Shown: positions 41,130 through 49,976 of the stretch, piece after piece
How positions within the stretch are numbered: the first letter of the stretch is position 1
How the letters are laid out: each line of letters starts with the position of its first letter
NCBI GenBank assembly: GCA_038321775.1
Contig: JBBQFI010000001.1
Coordinates: 310,001-374,000, forward strand
Source of the DNA: JBBQFI01 sp038321775
Lineage (GTDB): Bacteria; Verrucomicrobiota; Verrucomicrobiia; Chthoniobacterales; UBA10450
DNA length: 64,000 nucleotides
Direction: 5' to 3'
Translations under genes and position numbers: made by a program
The notes under the pieces: model-generated
Told to the model about the DNA's origin: nothing
The model's database searches: none
The model's input: the letters and a program-made list of their open reading frames with translations, nothing else

Positions 41130-41551
41130 CGACTGCGTTAAAATGGAAATTGGCCGGTGGCTTTTTGCTGGTGTTTCTGGCGGGCGCAGTGATGGGCTCT
41201 CTGGCTGGAAACTGGCTCGGACACGGTTTGTTTTTCGGCCCGCCGCGCCGCGGTGCGCTCGCGCAGCACATGAGTGAGAGACTGCGTAATGAATTGAATC
41301 TGACTTCCGAGCAGTCAGCGAAAATTGCGCCGATCATCAAACAAGCCGCGAGCAAACTAGAGGCGATCAGAACCGATGCGGGGCATCGCGTGCATCAGAC
41401 ATTGACGGAAACGAATCTGCAAATTTCACCTGAACTGACTCCGGAACAGCGGACGAAACTTGCGGCATTAGAAGAGAGACATCGCAAGCGTCAGGGACGT
41501 CACCGCGGATTTCGAAACGCGCGGCCTCCTGAGCCACCGCCGAATCCTTAA
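41126..41551 (+). CDS. CnrX/Spy-like membrane-anchored periplasmic sensor
   Basis: A 141-residue protein with one N-terminal membrane helix (about 8-30) and a periplasmic helical domain with LTSEQSAKI and LTPEQRTKL motifs, as in CnrX, ZraP and CpxP proteins. It ends in a basic then Pro-rich tail. It probably senses metal or envelope stress and controls the sigma factor through the 102-residue membrane protein. GLFFGPPRRGALAQHMSERL lies just after the anchor. Confidence 0.75.
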   Translation: MTTALKWKLAGGFLLVFLAGAVMGSLAGNWLGHGLFFGPPRRGALAQHMSERLRNELNLTSEQSAKIAPIIKQAASKLEAIRTDAGHRVHQTLTETNLQISPELTPEQRTKLAALEERHRKRQGRHRGFRNARPPEPPPNP

Positions 41552-41600
41552 CCGCACCGAGGCGCTTTATGAGCAGCGCACTTTTCGGATATAATGATCC

Positions 41601-42143
41601 GTGCAAGGCAAACGCCTGTTCGTTGCCATCGACCTTTCAGACGCGATCAAGCAATCGCTCGTTAGGCTAAATCCACAAATCAAAGGTGTGCGCTGGCTCT
41701 CGGCCGAGCAGATGCATTTGACGCTGAGTTTCCTCGGGAATGTCGTTGCCGATATTGAAGAGAAATTGTGCGCGCAGCTCCGGGCGTTCGAATGGAGCGC
41801 ATTCACGCTTCCTATTTCAGGACTGGGTACTTTCCCAGGAAAAGGCCGTCCCAATATTCTATGGATTGGTGTCGGTGCAGGACATCCTCATCTTTTTCAA
41901 TTGCACAAACGCGTCCAGGATGCGGCCCTCGCCGCGGGGTTGGAGCCCGACCTGCGTCCATGGCATCCGCACGTGACTCTCGCCCGCTGCCGCGACATCT
42001 CCGCCGAATCAATTCGCCCATTCCTAAGGGCCAATGTGGATTTCGACGCCGGAATGATTCGCGTCGACTCGTTTGTCTTAAACTCAAGCACGCTCACACC
42101 GAGCGGCTCGACCTACGCGCAGGAACTTCTTGTTCGAGCCTAA
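41601..42143 (+). CDS. thpR: RNA 2',3'-cyclic phosphodiesterase (2H family, ThpR/LigT)
   Basis: A 180-residue enzyme with the two catalytic HxT motifs, MHLTLSFLG near residue 40 and PHVTLARC near 128. Proteins of this family open 2',3'-cyclic phosphates in RNA or ligate tRNA halves in vitro. The start is GTG at 41601, giving MQGKRLFVAIDLSD. Two 9-mer copies occur: one encodes L-V-R-L and one covers the stop codon. Confidence 0.88.
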   Translation: MQGKRLFVAIDLSDAIKQSLVRLNPQIKGVRWLSAEQMHLTLSFLGNVVADIEEKLCAQLRAFEWSAFTLPISGLGTFPGKGRPNILWIGVGAGHPHLFQLHKRVQDAALAAGLEPDLRPWHPHVTLARCRDISAESIRPFLRANVDFDAGMIRVDSFVLNSSTLTPSGSTYAQELLVRA

Positions 42144-42150
42144 CGAACAA

Positions 42151-43575
42151 TCACCGAGCGGAAAGGGGAGGCGCAATGTGTTCGAGCGATCGACGCTCCG
42201 CCGGCACTCCGAGCCATGCTTCAGTCAGTCCTCCAAGAATCATCAGCACCGCGCCGACGAGATAGCCGATGAACAACCCGGTGCTCGATCCGGTACCGAT
42301 GATCCAGCCAAACAATAGCGGCGCCCCGACGCCGCCTGCAAGCGTTCCAATGGCGTAGAAGATCGCAATCGCCAGCGCGCGAATTTCCAGCGGAAAAATT
42401 TCGCTCACAGTTAAATAAGCTGAACTCGCTGCGGCCGAGGCAAAGAAGAAGATTACCGTCCAGGCGAGCGTTTGCGTTTGCGCGGTTAACAATCCGGAGT
42501 GAAAAAGGCACCCGGTCAACGCGAGCAACACACCGGAAATCACATAAGTCGCGGTAATCATTTTTTTGCGGCCGATCGTGTCAAAAAAATGTCCGAGAAG
42601 CAGAGGCCCGAGCACATTACCGAGTGCGAACGGAAGTAAGTAACTGCCCACATTATTTGCCGGCACGTGGTAAAAGCGCATAAGGACAAGGCCATAGGTA
42701 AAAAAAATCGCGTTGTAAAAAAATGCCTGCGTCATCATCAAAACGAATCCGAGAAAAGACCGCCGCCGCTGCTCGTGCACGATTGCGTTCCATATTTCGC
42801 TCCATCGCGTATGCGTGCGCGTGCGAATCCGCGTCGGCAGCGCATCTTTGATCGGTAATGTGACACCGACGACTTTGCGTTCCACTTCGTCGACGATTCG
42901 TTCGGCTTCGTCCTCGTGACCGTGGATCATCAACCATCGCGGACTTTCGGGAATCCATCGGCGAAAGAAAATCACGACCAAGCCGAGAATCGCGCCGATT
43001 CCAAAAGCACAGCGCCAGCCTAACCAAATCGGAAAACGATTCGGATCGAGCAGGAAAACTGTCGCGATCGAACCCAGGGCAGCGCCGATCCAGTAAGAAC
43101 CGTTAATGGTTAGATCGACACGACCGCGCACACGCGCCGGAATGAGTTCGTCGATCGCAGAATTGATCGCTGCGTACTCCCCTCCGATTCCTGCTCCGGT
43201 AAGAGCGCGAAAAAATGCGTAGCTCGCAAAATTCCAGGAAAAAGCCGTCAGCGCTGTCGCGAACAGATAAACCCCGACTGTGATGAAGAATAATTTTTTG
43301 CGCCCGAGCCGGTCCGTTCCATATCCAAAAACGAGAGCGCCGAGCACAGCGCCAGCAAGATAAAACGTCGCACTTGCACCAACTTGAGCGTCGCTTAATC
43401 CCAATGTTTCCCGGTGCGTCAGGATTCCGCCTAACGAACCGGCGAGGGTCACCTCGAGTCCGTCAAGAATCCAGGTTGCGCCCAGCGCAGTGACGATGAG
43501 CCAATGCCAGCGGCTCCAAGGCAAGCGATCAAGTCGCGCTGGTACGTGCGATTCGATCCATTGACCCGAAGCCAT
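42151..43575 (-). CDS. MFS transporter (sugar/SV2-like porter)
   Basis: A 474-residue protein with 12 predicted helices. The loop 2-3 signature is FGYGTDRLGRKKLF and its repeat is LLGHFFDTIGRKKM. The central loop after helix 6 has WIPESPRWLMIHG, typical of the sugar-porter and related branch. The substrate is unknown. It converges with thpR, separated by 7 bp. Confidence 0.87.
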   Translation of the reverse strand: MASGQWIESHVPARLDRLPWSRWHWLIVTALGATWILDGLEVTLAGSLGGILTHRETLGLSDAQVGASATFYLAGAVLGALVFGYGTDRLGRKKLFFITVGVYLFATALTAFSWNFASYAFFRALTGAGIGGEYAAINSAIDELIPARVRGRVDLTINGSYWIGAALGSIATVFLLDPNRFPIWLGWRCAFGIGAILGLVVIFFRRWIPESPRWLMIHGHEDEAERIVDEVERKVVGVTLPIKDALPTRIRTRTHTRWSEIWNAIVHEQRRRSFLGFVLMMTQAFFYNAIFFTYGLVLMRFYHVPANNVGSYLLPFALGNVLGPLLLGHFFDTIGRKKMITATYVISGVLLALTGCLFHSGLLTAQTQTLAWTVIFFFASAAASSAYLTVSEIFPLEIRALAIAIFYAIGTLAGGVGAPLLFGWIIGTGSSTGLFIGYLVGAVLMILGGLTEAWLGVPAERRSLEHIAPPLSAR

Positions 43576-43671
43576 GTTTCAGAGTCTGCGTGAGAGCTGC
43601 CGCGAAGGGCAAGAAGCGAGAAACCGTTAAATCTGAGCGATCTAGCACGCAATACGCTCCCCCCAAAGGCG

Positions 43672-45219
43672 GTGTCCCACCAATTTCCATCCCCGGACTC
43701 GAAAGAGGATAATTCGGCAGAAGCATCCCTGCGTCGCTCCCTCGATGTCATGCCGCAAATTGTTTGGATGGCACAGGCCGATGGCCACCTGGATTATTAC
43801 AATGCTCGCTGGCGCGAACTGATGGGCTTGAGTGAGGGGAAAGAGCAATCTTGGACTGCCTTCGTCCATCCCGATGACTTGGAGAGTTCGATTCAGCGTT
43901 GGGATCGATCGGTTGAAACGGGTCAGCAATATGAAAACAAGCAGCGATTTCTCGATCCTCGCTCCGGCGGTTATCGTTGGTTTCTCGCGAGAGCTGCGCC
44001 AGAGCGCAACGAAGAAGGTGAAATTGCGCGCTGGTACGGAACATGGACGGATATCGACGATTTGGTGTGTGCGGAAGAACGGACCCGTCGCGCACGAGAG
44101 GAAGCGGAACATACCAATCGCGCGAAAGATAATTTCCTCGCCGCTCTTTCACACGAATTGCGAACCCCGCTGACTCCGGTCCTGATGGCGGCGGCCGAGC
44201 TCGAACAGGAACCGGCGATTCAGCCTCAATTTCGCGAACAACTCGGAATGATGCGCCGCAACATCGAGCTTGAGGCACGCTTGATCGATGATCTGCTGGA
44301 CTTAACGCGCGTGTCTCGCGGGAAACTCAAGCTCACCATCGCCGGACCGATCGATGTGCACGCTTTGTTGGTCCACACGGAACAAATTGTCCGCAGCACC
44401 GCGCGCGCAAAATCCGTCACATTGCACTTCGCGTTAAAAGCCTGCGAGCATCATGTCGCGGGTGACGCCGCGCGACTGCATCAGGTTTTTTGGAATTTGC
44501 TCAAGAACGCGATCAAGTTTACGCCCAACTCCGGACGCGTCACCGTACGCACGTCTAATCCGGGACGCGGCCAGATCGTCATTACGGTGGACGATTCCGG
44601 TATGGGCATCGATCAGCAAACTTTGCCGCTTGTTTTCCACGCTTTCGAACGCGCTGAGATGCCGCAATCGCAACCTGCAACGGGATTGGGATTGGGCCTG
44701 TCCCTCTCGAAAGCAATCGTCGAACTGCACGGTGGAAATATTCGTGCGGAAAGCCCTGGCCCCGGTCTCGGCGCCGTTTTTACGATCGAGTTGGCGACTG
44801 TCGTACCGCTCTCGATTACGCAAACATCAGGAACTCATCAAGAACAAGCAGAACGCAAAACATATCGAATTCTTCTGGTCGAAGATCACGAACCGACGCT
44901 CGCCGTTCTTTCAAAACTTCTTCGTCAAAAGGGCCATGATGTCTTCACCGCCGCTAACGTGAAGAGCGCGCTGGTCCTGGCCGCCGGTCATTCATTCGAT
45001 GTTGTCGTCAGCGATATCGGTTTGCCGGACGGAGACGGAATCGAAATGATGCTGCAGCTAACGAGTGAGTATGGTCTGCGCGGTATTGCGCTCAGTGGAT
45101 ATGGAATGGCGGAAGACTTCGCCAAAACACAGGAAGCCGGTTTCCTCGCGCACCTGGTCAAACCGGTCAATTTCGAGCACCTCCACCACGTTTTGCAGCA
45201 GGTCGGACCTACTGTGTAA
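43672..45219 (+). CDS. Hybrid sensor histidine kinase with PAS and receiver domains
   Basis: A 515-residue cytoplasmic protein with no membrane helices. Residues 25-135 form a PAS domain (MPQIVWMAQADGHLDYYNAR, WYGTWTDIDD). The HisKA H-box is FLAALSHELRTPLTPVL near residue 160, and the ATPase has VFWNLLKNAIKFTPNSG (N box) and GLGLGLSLSK (G boxes). A receiver domain spans about 398-510, with phospho-acceptor Asp in VVVSDIGLPDGDG. The start is GTG at 43672, with AAAGG upstream. No cognate output regulator is adjacent. Confidence 0.9.
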   Translation: MSHQFPSPDSKEDNSAEASLRRSLDVMPQIVWMAQADGHLDYYNARWRELMGLSEGKEQSWTAFVHPDDLESSIQRWDRSVETGQQYENKQRFLDPRSGGYRWFLARAAPERNEEGEIARWYGTWTDIDDLVCAEERTRRAREEAEHTNRAKDNFLAALSHELRTPLTPVLMAAAELEQEPAIQPQFREQLGMMRRNIELEARLIDDLLDLTRVSRGKLKLTIAGPIDVHALLVHTEQIVRSTARAKSVTLHFALKACEHHVAGDAARLHQVFWNLLKNAIKFTPNSGRVTVRTSNPGRGQIVITVDDSGMGIDQQTLPLVFHAFERAEMPQSQPATGLGLGLSLSKAIVELHGGNIRAESPGPGLGAVFTIELATVVPLSITQTSGTHQEQAERKTYRILLVEDHEPTLAVLSKLLRQKGHDVFTAANVKSALVLAAGHSFDVVVSDIGLPDGDGIEMMLQLTSEYGLRGIALSGYGMAEDFAKTQEAGFLAHLVKPVNFEHLHHVLQQVGPTV

Positions 45220-45220
45220 A

Positions 45221-46399
45221 TTACACGCCCGCGCGTTCCAGCAGCGAAGCAAGGACCGTTTCTGCTTCAAACACTTCGCGTGCGATTCTGCTCGCACCGC
45301 GCGAATGCAGCGCATAATCCGCGTTGATCATTTTCACAGCTTCAACAATTTCGCCTAACGAGTTGTAAGCGAACAGGCCTTCTGCGTTTCCGTAATGCTC
45401 GGTGAACCCGGTCTGTTGGGTAATGGCAGGCCGGCCCGCTGCGAGATAACAGGCGGTGCGATCACTAAACCACCCGCTGTGCAACCGAACGTATTGATCT
45501 TTCGCGACGGTGAATTCGCCTTTCGAACGACGAATGTAATCGCGATAAGACCAGTAATCGACGCTCATCTCGTGCGGCGAACAGAAACGCCAGCCATTAT
45601 CCCGAAATTTTTCGCGCGTCTTCGCGTCCTTGATGTCAGTTGCCATCTCGAATGGCTCGCGTGTCTTGAACGGCGCTTTTACGAAGCGAATAAATTCGCG
45701 CGATTTGCTCCAAAGATATTTTTCGCCGCGCCAATTGATATCTTTCAAACCGCTTGTCGACCAATTCGCGATCGTGGTGAAAACCGCTCCTTTCAAGGGA
45801 CGGCGATTGGTTTTCCAAAGATCGGTGACGATCGGTTGCCGCGTCGGAAGCCATTTCAATCCGTGCAGTGGTACCGGGAATTTTTTTTTGCCGATATTTT
45901 CACCGAAGGTGAACAACGCGCGATGCGCCCGGAGATATTCGATCGTGGATTTCTTCCGCTGATCGACCTTGATCTGCTCCACGCCCGGGTCGCTCTCGAT
46001 GTAAATCAAGCAATCGCTTTTACGCAGGTCGTCATTCAGTTCCTGCGTGCCACAAACGTTGAAAATCGCGTCTGCGTCCTGATAAAGTTGGCGAATTCTT
46101 TTCAGGGATAATCCGACCGTCGGATTCTTGGGCAGATAGCGCGCACAAAATCCCCAGCGCCGTTCAAATCCGAACTCACGGGCAAGGCGGCAAAGAATTT
46201 TCCCGGCATAGCCGTATTCCTCGCCGACTTCGAAAGTCTGCGGATTATAAGGCAGGCGGGCGGAATCTTCGACGTAGTGAACATCATGACCGAGCCGAGT
46301 GAGTCCGACGATGTAATGAACGTGCTGCCAAATCACGCCGGCAATCGGGCACGAACCCATGAACCCCATGACGACGATCTTCTTGCGCTTCTTTGCCAC
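45221..46399 (-). CDS. Predicted GT-B glycosyltransferase
   Basis: A 392-residue protein; the N-terminal VVMGFMGSCPIAGVIWQHVHY suggests a GT-B fold. The C-terminal half has LHSGWFSDRTACYLAAGRPA, shared with the protein at 32790-33932. The start is GTG at 46399 (MAKKRKKIVVMG), 2 bp after a copy of the 9-mer. It is the last of three minus-strand genes (ABC exporter, acyltransferase, this) that probably build and export a surface glycan. Confidence 0.75.
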   Translation of the reverse strand: MAKKRKKIVVMGFMGSCPIAGVIWQHVHYIVGLTRLGHDVHYVEDSARLPYNPQTFEVGEEYGYAGKILCRLAREFGFERRWGFCARYLPKNPTVGLSLKRIRQLYQDADAIFNVCGTQELNDDLRKSDCLIYIESDPGVEQIKVDQRKKSTIEYLRAHRALFTFGENIGKKKFPVPLHGLKWLPTRQPIVTDLWKTNRRPLKGAVFTTIANWSTSGLKDINWRGEKYLWSKSREFIRFVKAPFKTREPFEMATDIKDAKTREKFRDNGWRFCSPHEMSVDYWSYRDYIRRSKGEFTVAKDQYVRLHSGWFSDRTACYLAAGRPAITQQTGFTEHYGNAEGLFAYNSLGEIVEAVKMINADYALHSRGASRIAREVFEAETVLASLLERAGV

Positions 46400-46410
46400 G
46401 GCCTAACGAG

Positions 46411-47007
46411 TTAAACGTTTGAGCGCAGCTCCTTCACGGGAACTGCGGGATTTCCGGCTACCACGGTATTTGGTGGGATACTTTTCGTCACGACTGAGCC
46501 GGCAGCGACGACGGAATTCTCGCCGATGCTCACGCCCTTCAGGATCGTCGCATTCATTCCGATCCAAACGTTATCAGCAATGATAACCGGAGCCGTGCGA
46601 AGTGGGGGACGTGGCGGACGATCCTTATAGAAGGGAGCCAGCGCGCGCGCATCGATAAGACGCTGGGCCGGCTCCAATGGATGAAAATCAGAATCGGCGA
46701 TGCCGACGTTCCACGAAATCATGCAGTAAGATCCAATTTCAATTCGTTCTTCGGCCATAACGATTGCGCCGTTGAGCAAAGTAAAATCGCCCACTTCGCA
46801 AATGCCGTTTTCGCCAATGGCAAAAGAGCAGCCAGAGTAACAGGAGACATGGTCGCCCATGACGAGCGCACGTGATGCATGGTTTTTCATGAAGCGGAAA
46901 ATTTGCGCGGTCTCGCAATAAAACCCTTCACCAAAAATAACGTTGTCGGGAATTGGATGCGCCCACCAGTCATTTTCTACGCGGCGCTGTTGGTCGACGT
47001 TGCTCAT
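46411..47007 (-). CDS. Hexapeptide-repeat acyltransferase (LbH family)
   Basis: A 198-residue left-handed beta-helix protein. Hexapeptide repeats run from about residue 45 to the end (VIIADNVWIGMNATILKGVS, IGENSVVAAGSVVTKSIPPN). Family members O-acetylate sugars using acyl-CoA. The start overlaps the ABC transporter stop by ATGA. The likely substrate is the glycan handled by the neighbouring glycosyltransferase and exporter. Confidence 0.85.
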   Translation of the reverse strand: MSNVDQQRRVENDWWAHPIPDNVIFGEGFYCETAQIFRFMKNHASRALVMGDHVSCYSGCSFAIGENGICEVGDFTLLNGAIVMAEERIEIGSYCMISWNVGIADSDFHPLEPAQRLIDARALAPFYKDRPPRPPLRTAPVIIADNVWIGMNATILKGVSIGENSVVAAGSVVTKSIPPNTVVAGNPAVPVKELRSNV

Positions 47008-48800
47008 GATGGAAAATTGCCGGCCGCATAGAGTTTGGCGTAGGCGCCACCTTGCCTAACGAGTTCTGGCCCGGTGCCCTGTTCGACGATCCGCCCTTTT
47101 TCGAGCACCACAATGCGATCCACTCCGTGCACGGTGGCAAGTCGATGAGTCACGATCAAGGTCGTGCGTCCGCGCATAAGCTCTTTAATCGTTTCCATGA
47201 TTGCAGCCTCCGTTGAAGGATCGAGCGCGGAGGTTGGCTCGTCGAGAAGAAGGATGGGCGCGTTTTTCAAAAACGCGCGTGCAATGCCGATTCGCTGGCG
47301 TTGACCCACGCTGAGATGACCGCCGCGTTCGCCAACCGGACTATCGTAACCCTGCGGCATGCGAAGAATGAAGTCCTCGGCTTGAGCTCTGCGCGCGGCT
47401 TCCCGAATTTCTTCATCGGTCGCATCGGAGCGGCCGTAGAGAATATTTTCGCGAATCGTTGTGGAAAAAAGAAGCGTGTCCTGGAGAACAATCGCTATTT
47501 GTGAACGCAAAGATCGCTTGGTGATTTTCCGAAGGTCGTTGCCGTCGAGCGTGACGTTACCATCATTGGGGTCGTAAAATCGCGGAACCAAACTGAGTAA
47601 CGTGCTTTTACCGGCGCCCGTACCGCCGACCAACGCAACAATTTGATTGGGCTCAATGACCAAATTAATTCCAGAAAGAATCAGCTGATTCGAGTCATAG
47701 CCGAACTTTACATCTCGTAGCGCAATGGCGCCGTCGGCGCGCGTAATAATAATTGCGTCCGGCGAATCGATAACGTCGTCGCGACGCTCTAGCACTTCGA
47801 AACAACGCTGGGCTCCGGCCGCTGCTCCTTCCAACGCCCACGCCGTATAAGTAAGCGCCTCGAGCGGTTGGTAGAGCATTATCAGATACGCACTGAAAAC
47901 GAGGAGGGATCCCAAAGTGAGCGTCCCGGCGATGACGTGCAACGTCCCGACGTAATACATCGCGGCCGTGCCGATGACCATGAGTGTGCTAATGACGAGC
48001 GCGCTCTGCACATTCGTTAGGGTAAGTTTCAAATTGGCGCGCAGACTTTGCGCGGCCTGCTGCTGGAATTGTCGCACTTCGAAATCTTCGCGGCCGAATG
48101 CGTGCACCATCCGGATCGAACTCAAACCTTCCTGCGCCTGGGCAAGCACCGCACTCTCTCGTTCCTGGATGGAAGTGGATTGGAGACGAATGCGATTCGC
48201 AAAAAAATAAATCGCGACGGCGAGTGCCGGCAAAACCGCGAGCGAAAGCAGCGCCAATTCCCAATCGAGCTGTACCATGATTACAAAAGTCCCCACCAGC
48301 GTGATGATCGACCCGAAAATGCTCGTTAGGCCTTTGTTGTAGATCGTTTGCACAGATTGCGAATCATAGGCGACGCGGAAGCTGGAATCGCTCGATCGTC
48401 GCGCGTCATGATATTTAAGAGAAAGAGACTGCAGGTAAGCGTAAAGATCGGTGCGAACTTGAAGCAACGCTTGCAGCCCAACTTTCACGAAAAGATAATT
48501 CGTTATCAGATTCAGAACTCCCCAGACGAGTTGGATTGCGATTAATGCGAGACACAAAATCGCAATCGCACCTTCGACCGTGACAAGTGGTGACAGCGTC
48601 ATCCCGCGAAACTGCATCTGAAATAAATGCGTTTGCGTCGCATTCGTGTGAAACGCGGGAATAATGCGATCCACGATTATTTTAAACGGCCAGGGTTTGA
48701 GCAGATTCAATCCTATGGCGAGAGTCGAGAGCACGAGCCCGACAATTGTTTGACCGAGAAACGGTCGATAATAGCGGAAGACTCGGCGATAAATCGACAT
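47004..48800 (-). CDS. ABC exporter (MsbA-like, fused permease and ATPase)
   Basis: A 598-residue half-transporter with six membrane helices (residues 15-310) and a C-terminal ATPase: Walker A VGGTGAGKSTLL, signature LSVGQRQRIGIARA, Walker B ILLLDEPTSALD and switch His in VTHRLATVHG. This type exports lipid A, lipid-linked sugars or drugs. Genomic context (acyltransferase and glycosyltransferase downstream) favours a glycolipid. Confidence 0.9.
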   Translation of the reverse strand: MSIYRRVFRYYRPFLGQTIVGLVLSTLAIGLNLLKPWPFKIIVDRIIPAFHTNATQTHLFQMQFRGMTLSPLVTVEGAIAILCLALIAIQLVWGVLNLITNYLFVKVGLQALLQVRTDLYAYLQSLSLKYHDARRSSDSSFRVAYDSQSVQTIYNKGLTSIFGSIITLVGTFVIMVQLDWELALLSLAVLPALAVAIYFFANRIRLQSTSIQERESAVLAQAQEGLSSIRMVHAFGREDFEVRQFQQQAAQSLRANLKLTLTNVQSALVISTLMVIGTAAMYYVGTLHVIAGTLTLGSLLVFSAYLIMLYQPLEALTYTAWALEGAAAGAQRCFEVLERRDDVIDSPDAIIITRADGAIALRDVKFGYDSNQLILSGINLVIEPNQIVALVGGTGAGKSTLLSLVPRFYDPNDGNVTLDGNDLRKITKRSLRSQIAIVLQDTLLFSTTIRENILYGRSDATDEEIREAARRAQAEDFILRMPQGYDSPVGERGGHLSVGQRQRIGIARAFLKNAPILLLDEPTSALDPSTEAAIMETIKELMRGRTTLIVTHRLATVHGVDRIVVLEKGRIVEQGTGPELVRQGGAYAKLYAAGNFPS

Positions 48801-48910
48801 GGTGAATTTTCATTGCAGATCGCCGCGTTAGGATCGAACTAGCGAGGCGCTGCTCTTTGGTCAGCGCTCAGGCTAAGTCTGAAATCGAAAATCGAAAATC
48901 CGAAATCTTC

Positions 48911-49564
48911 ATGCATCATTTTCTGGAAGTATGGTTTCGATGGGTTCTGGACGGCGGCTATGTCGGGATCATTGTTTTGATGGCGATGGAAAGTTCCATC
49001 TTTCCCGTGCCGAGCGAAGTCGTGATTCCACCGGCTGCGTTTCTTGCCGCACAGGGGCACCTAAATTTTTGGGGCGTGATTCTAGCCGGCACCGCTGGTT
49101 CGTATCTCGGCGCGGCGATCACCTATTGGATCTCGCGCGCGGTCGGCCGCCCGCTCATTTTGCGTTATGGCCGGTTCTTTTTGCTGCGGCCGGATAAATT
49201 GGAGCGTGCAGAAACATGGCTTGATCGTTACGAGACTGGTGGAGTTTTCTTCGCGCGCCTTCTGCCGGTTGTGCGACACCTCATTTCGATTCCGGCCGGA
49301 ATCGTACGAATGAATTTCCCTGTGTTCAGCGCTGCCACGATCGTAGGCTCGGGCGTTTGGTGTTATGTGCTCGCTTGCCTTGGCGTGCAGGCATACCGCA
49401 GGGAACCGCAATTATTGTCCGATCCGGAAGCGATGGTGCACTTTATCAAAGGGCAATCCCACTGGATCATACTGTTCGTCGGGCTGCTCACGGTGCTTTA
49501 TCTATTGACGATCCGGTTGACTCAGTCGCGTCAGATAGTGTCTCAAAAGTCGACACAACTGTAA
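48911..49564 (+). CDS. DedA family membrane protein
   Basis: A 217-residue DedA/VTT protein. MAMESSIFPVPSEVVIPPAA and FFARLLPVVRHLISIPAG are family signatures; these proteins are linked to lipid carrier recycling and membrane homeostasis. The frame is open from 48857, but that part contains a repeated AAATCGAAAATC tract (about 48878-48908), so the ATG at 48911 is chosen. Confidence 0.88.
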   Translation: MHHFLEVWFRWVLDGGYVGIIVLMAMESSIFPVPSEVVIPPAAFLAAQGHLNFWGVILAGTAGSYLGAAITYWISRAVGRPLILRYGRFFLLRPDKLERAETWLDRYETGGVFFARLLPVVRHLISIPAGIVRMNFPVFSAATIVGSGVWCYVLACLGVQAYRREPQLLSDPEAMVHFIKGQSHWIILFVGLLTVLYLLTIRLTQSRQIVSQKSTQL

Positions 49565-49680
49565 TTATTTCGCATATCTTGCGGCCGAAGGTTGAACGTC
49601 CGCAATATGCAGTTGTCTCTTATGTAACGCCGCTGCGCCTGGTTGGCATCGGAGTTGCTCCAAAACAGACACCACATCGT

Positions 49681-49863
49681 ATGAAAAAGACTAAACAAAT
49701 CCTGAAGAACCGGCAGAAACTTTCCCTCGGCGATCTCATCCTCGCCGTCAGCTCTTGCACGAAGAGCACCAAAGAGACCGTGGCTGCGGTTGCCGATCTT
49801 CTCGGCAGCGGACAGGTGCGAGTCGAGAACAACGGACGTTTTACTCGCGCTCGGGTCTGCTAA
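49681..49863 (+). CDS. Small basic conserved-looking protein (60 aa)
   Basis: A 60-residue product beginning MKKTKQILKNRQKLSLGDLI, then AVSSCTKSTKETVAAVADLL and a basic end (NNGRFTRARVC). The helical middle resembles a small DNA-binding or regulatory fold, but I do not recognise the family. An independent gene is supported by the ATG at 49681, a compact fold-like composition and a terminator 30 bp downstream. Confidence 0.6.
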   Translation: MKKTKQILKNRQKLSLGDLILAVSSCTKSTKETVAAVADLLGSGQVRVENNGRFTRARVC

Positions 49864-49892
49864 TCGCTCCACTCAAAATTTCGTAAACTTTT

Positions 49893-49928
49893 CGTCCCGG
49901 TGATTTATTTCGCCGGGGCGATTTTTTT
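49893..49928 (+). terminator. Rho-independent terminator after the 60-residue gene
   Basis: CGTCCCGG (49893-49900) pairs with CCGGGGCG (49913-49920), with one G-U pair, and is followed by ATTTTTTT. Confidence 0.8.
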
Positions 49929-49976
49929 GTACACAAAACACTTCCCGCAACCGGCAGGCGCTTTTATGTTTCCGCG

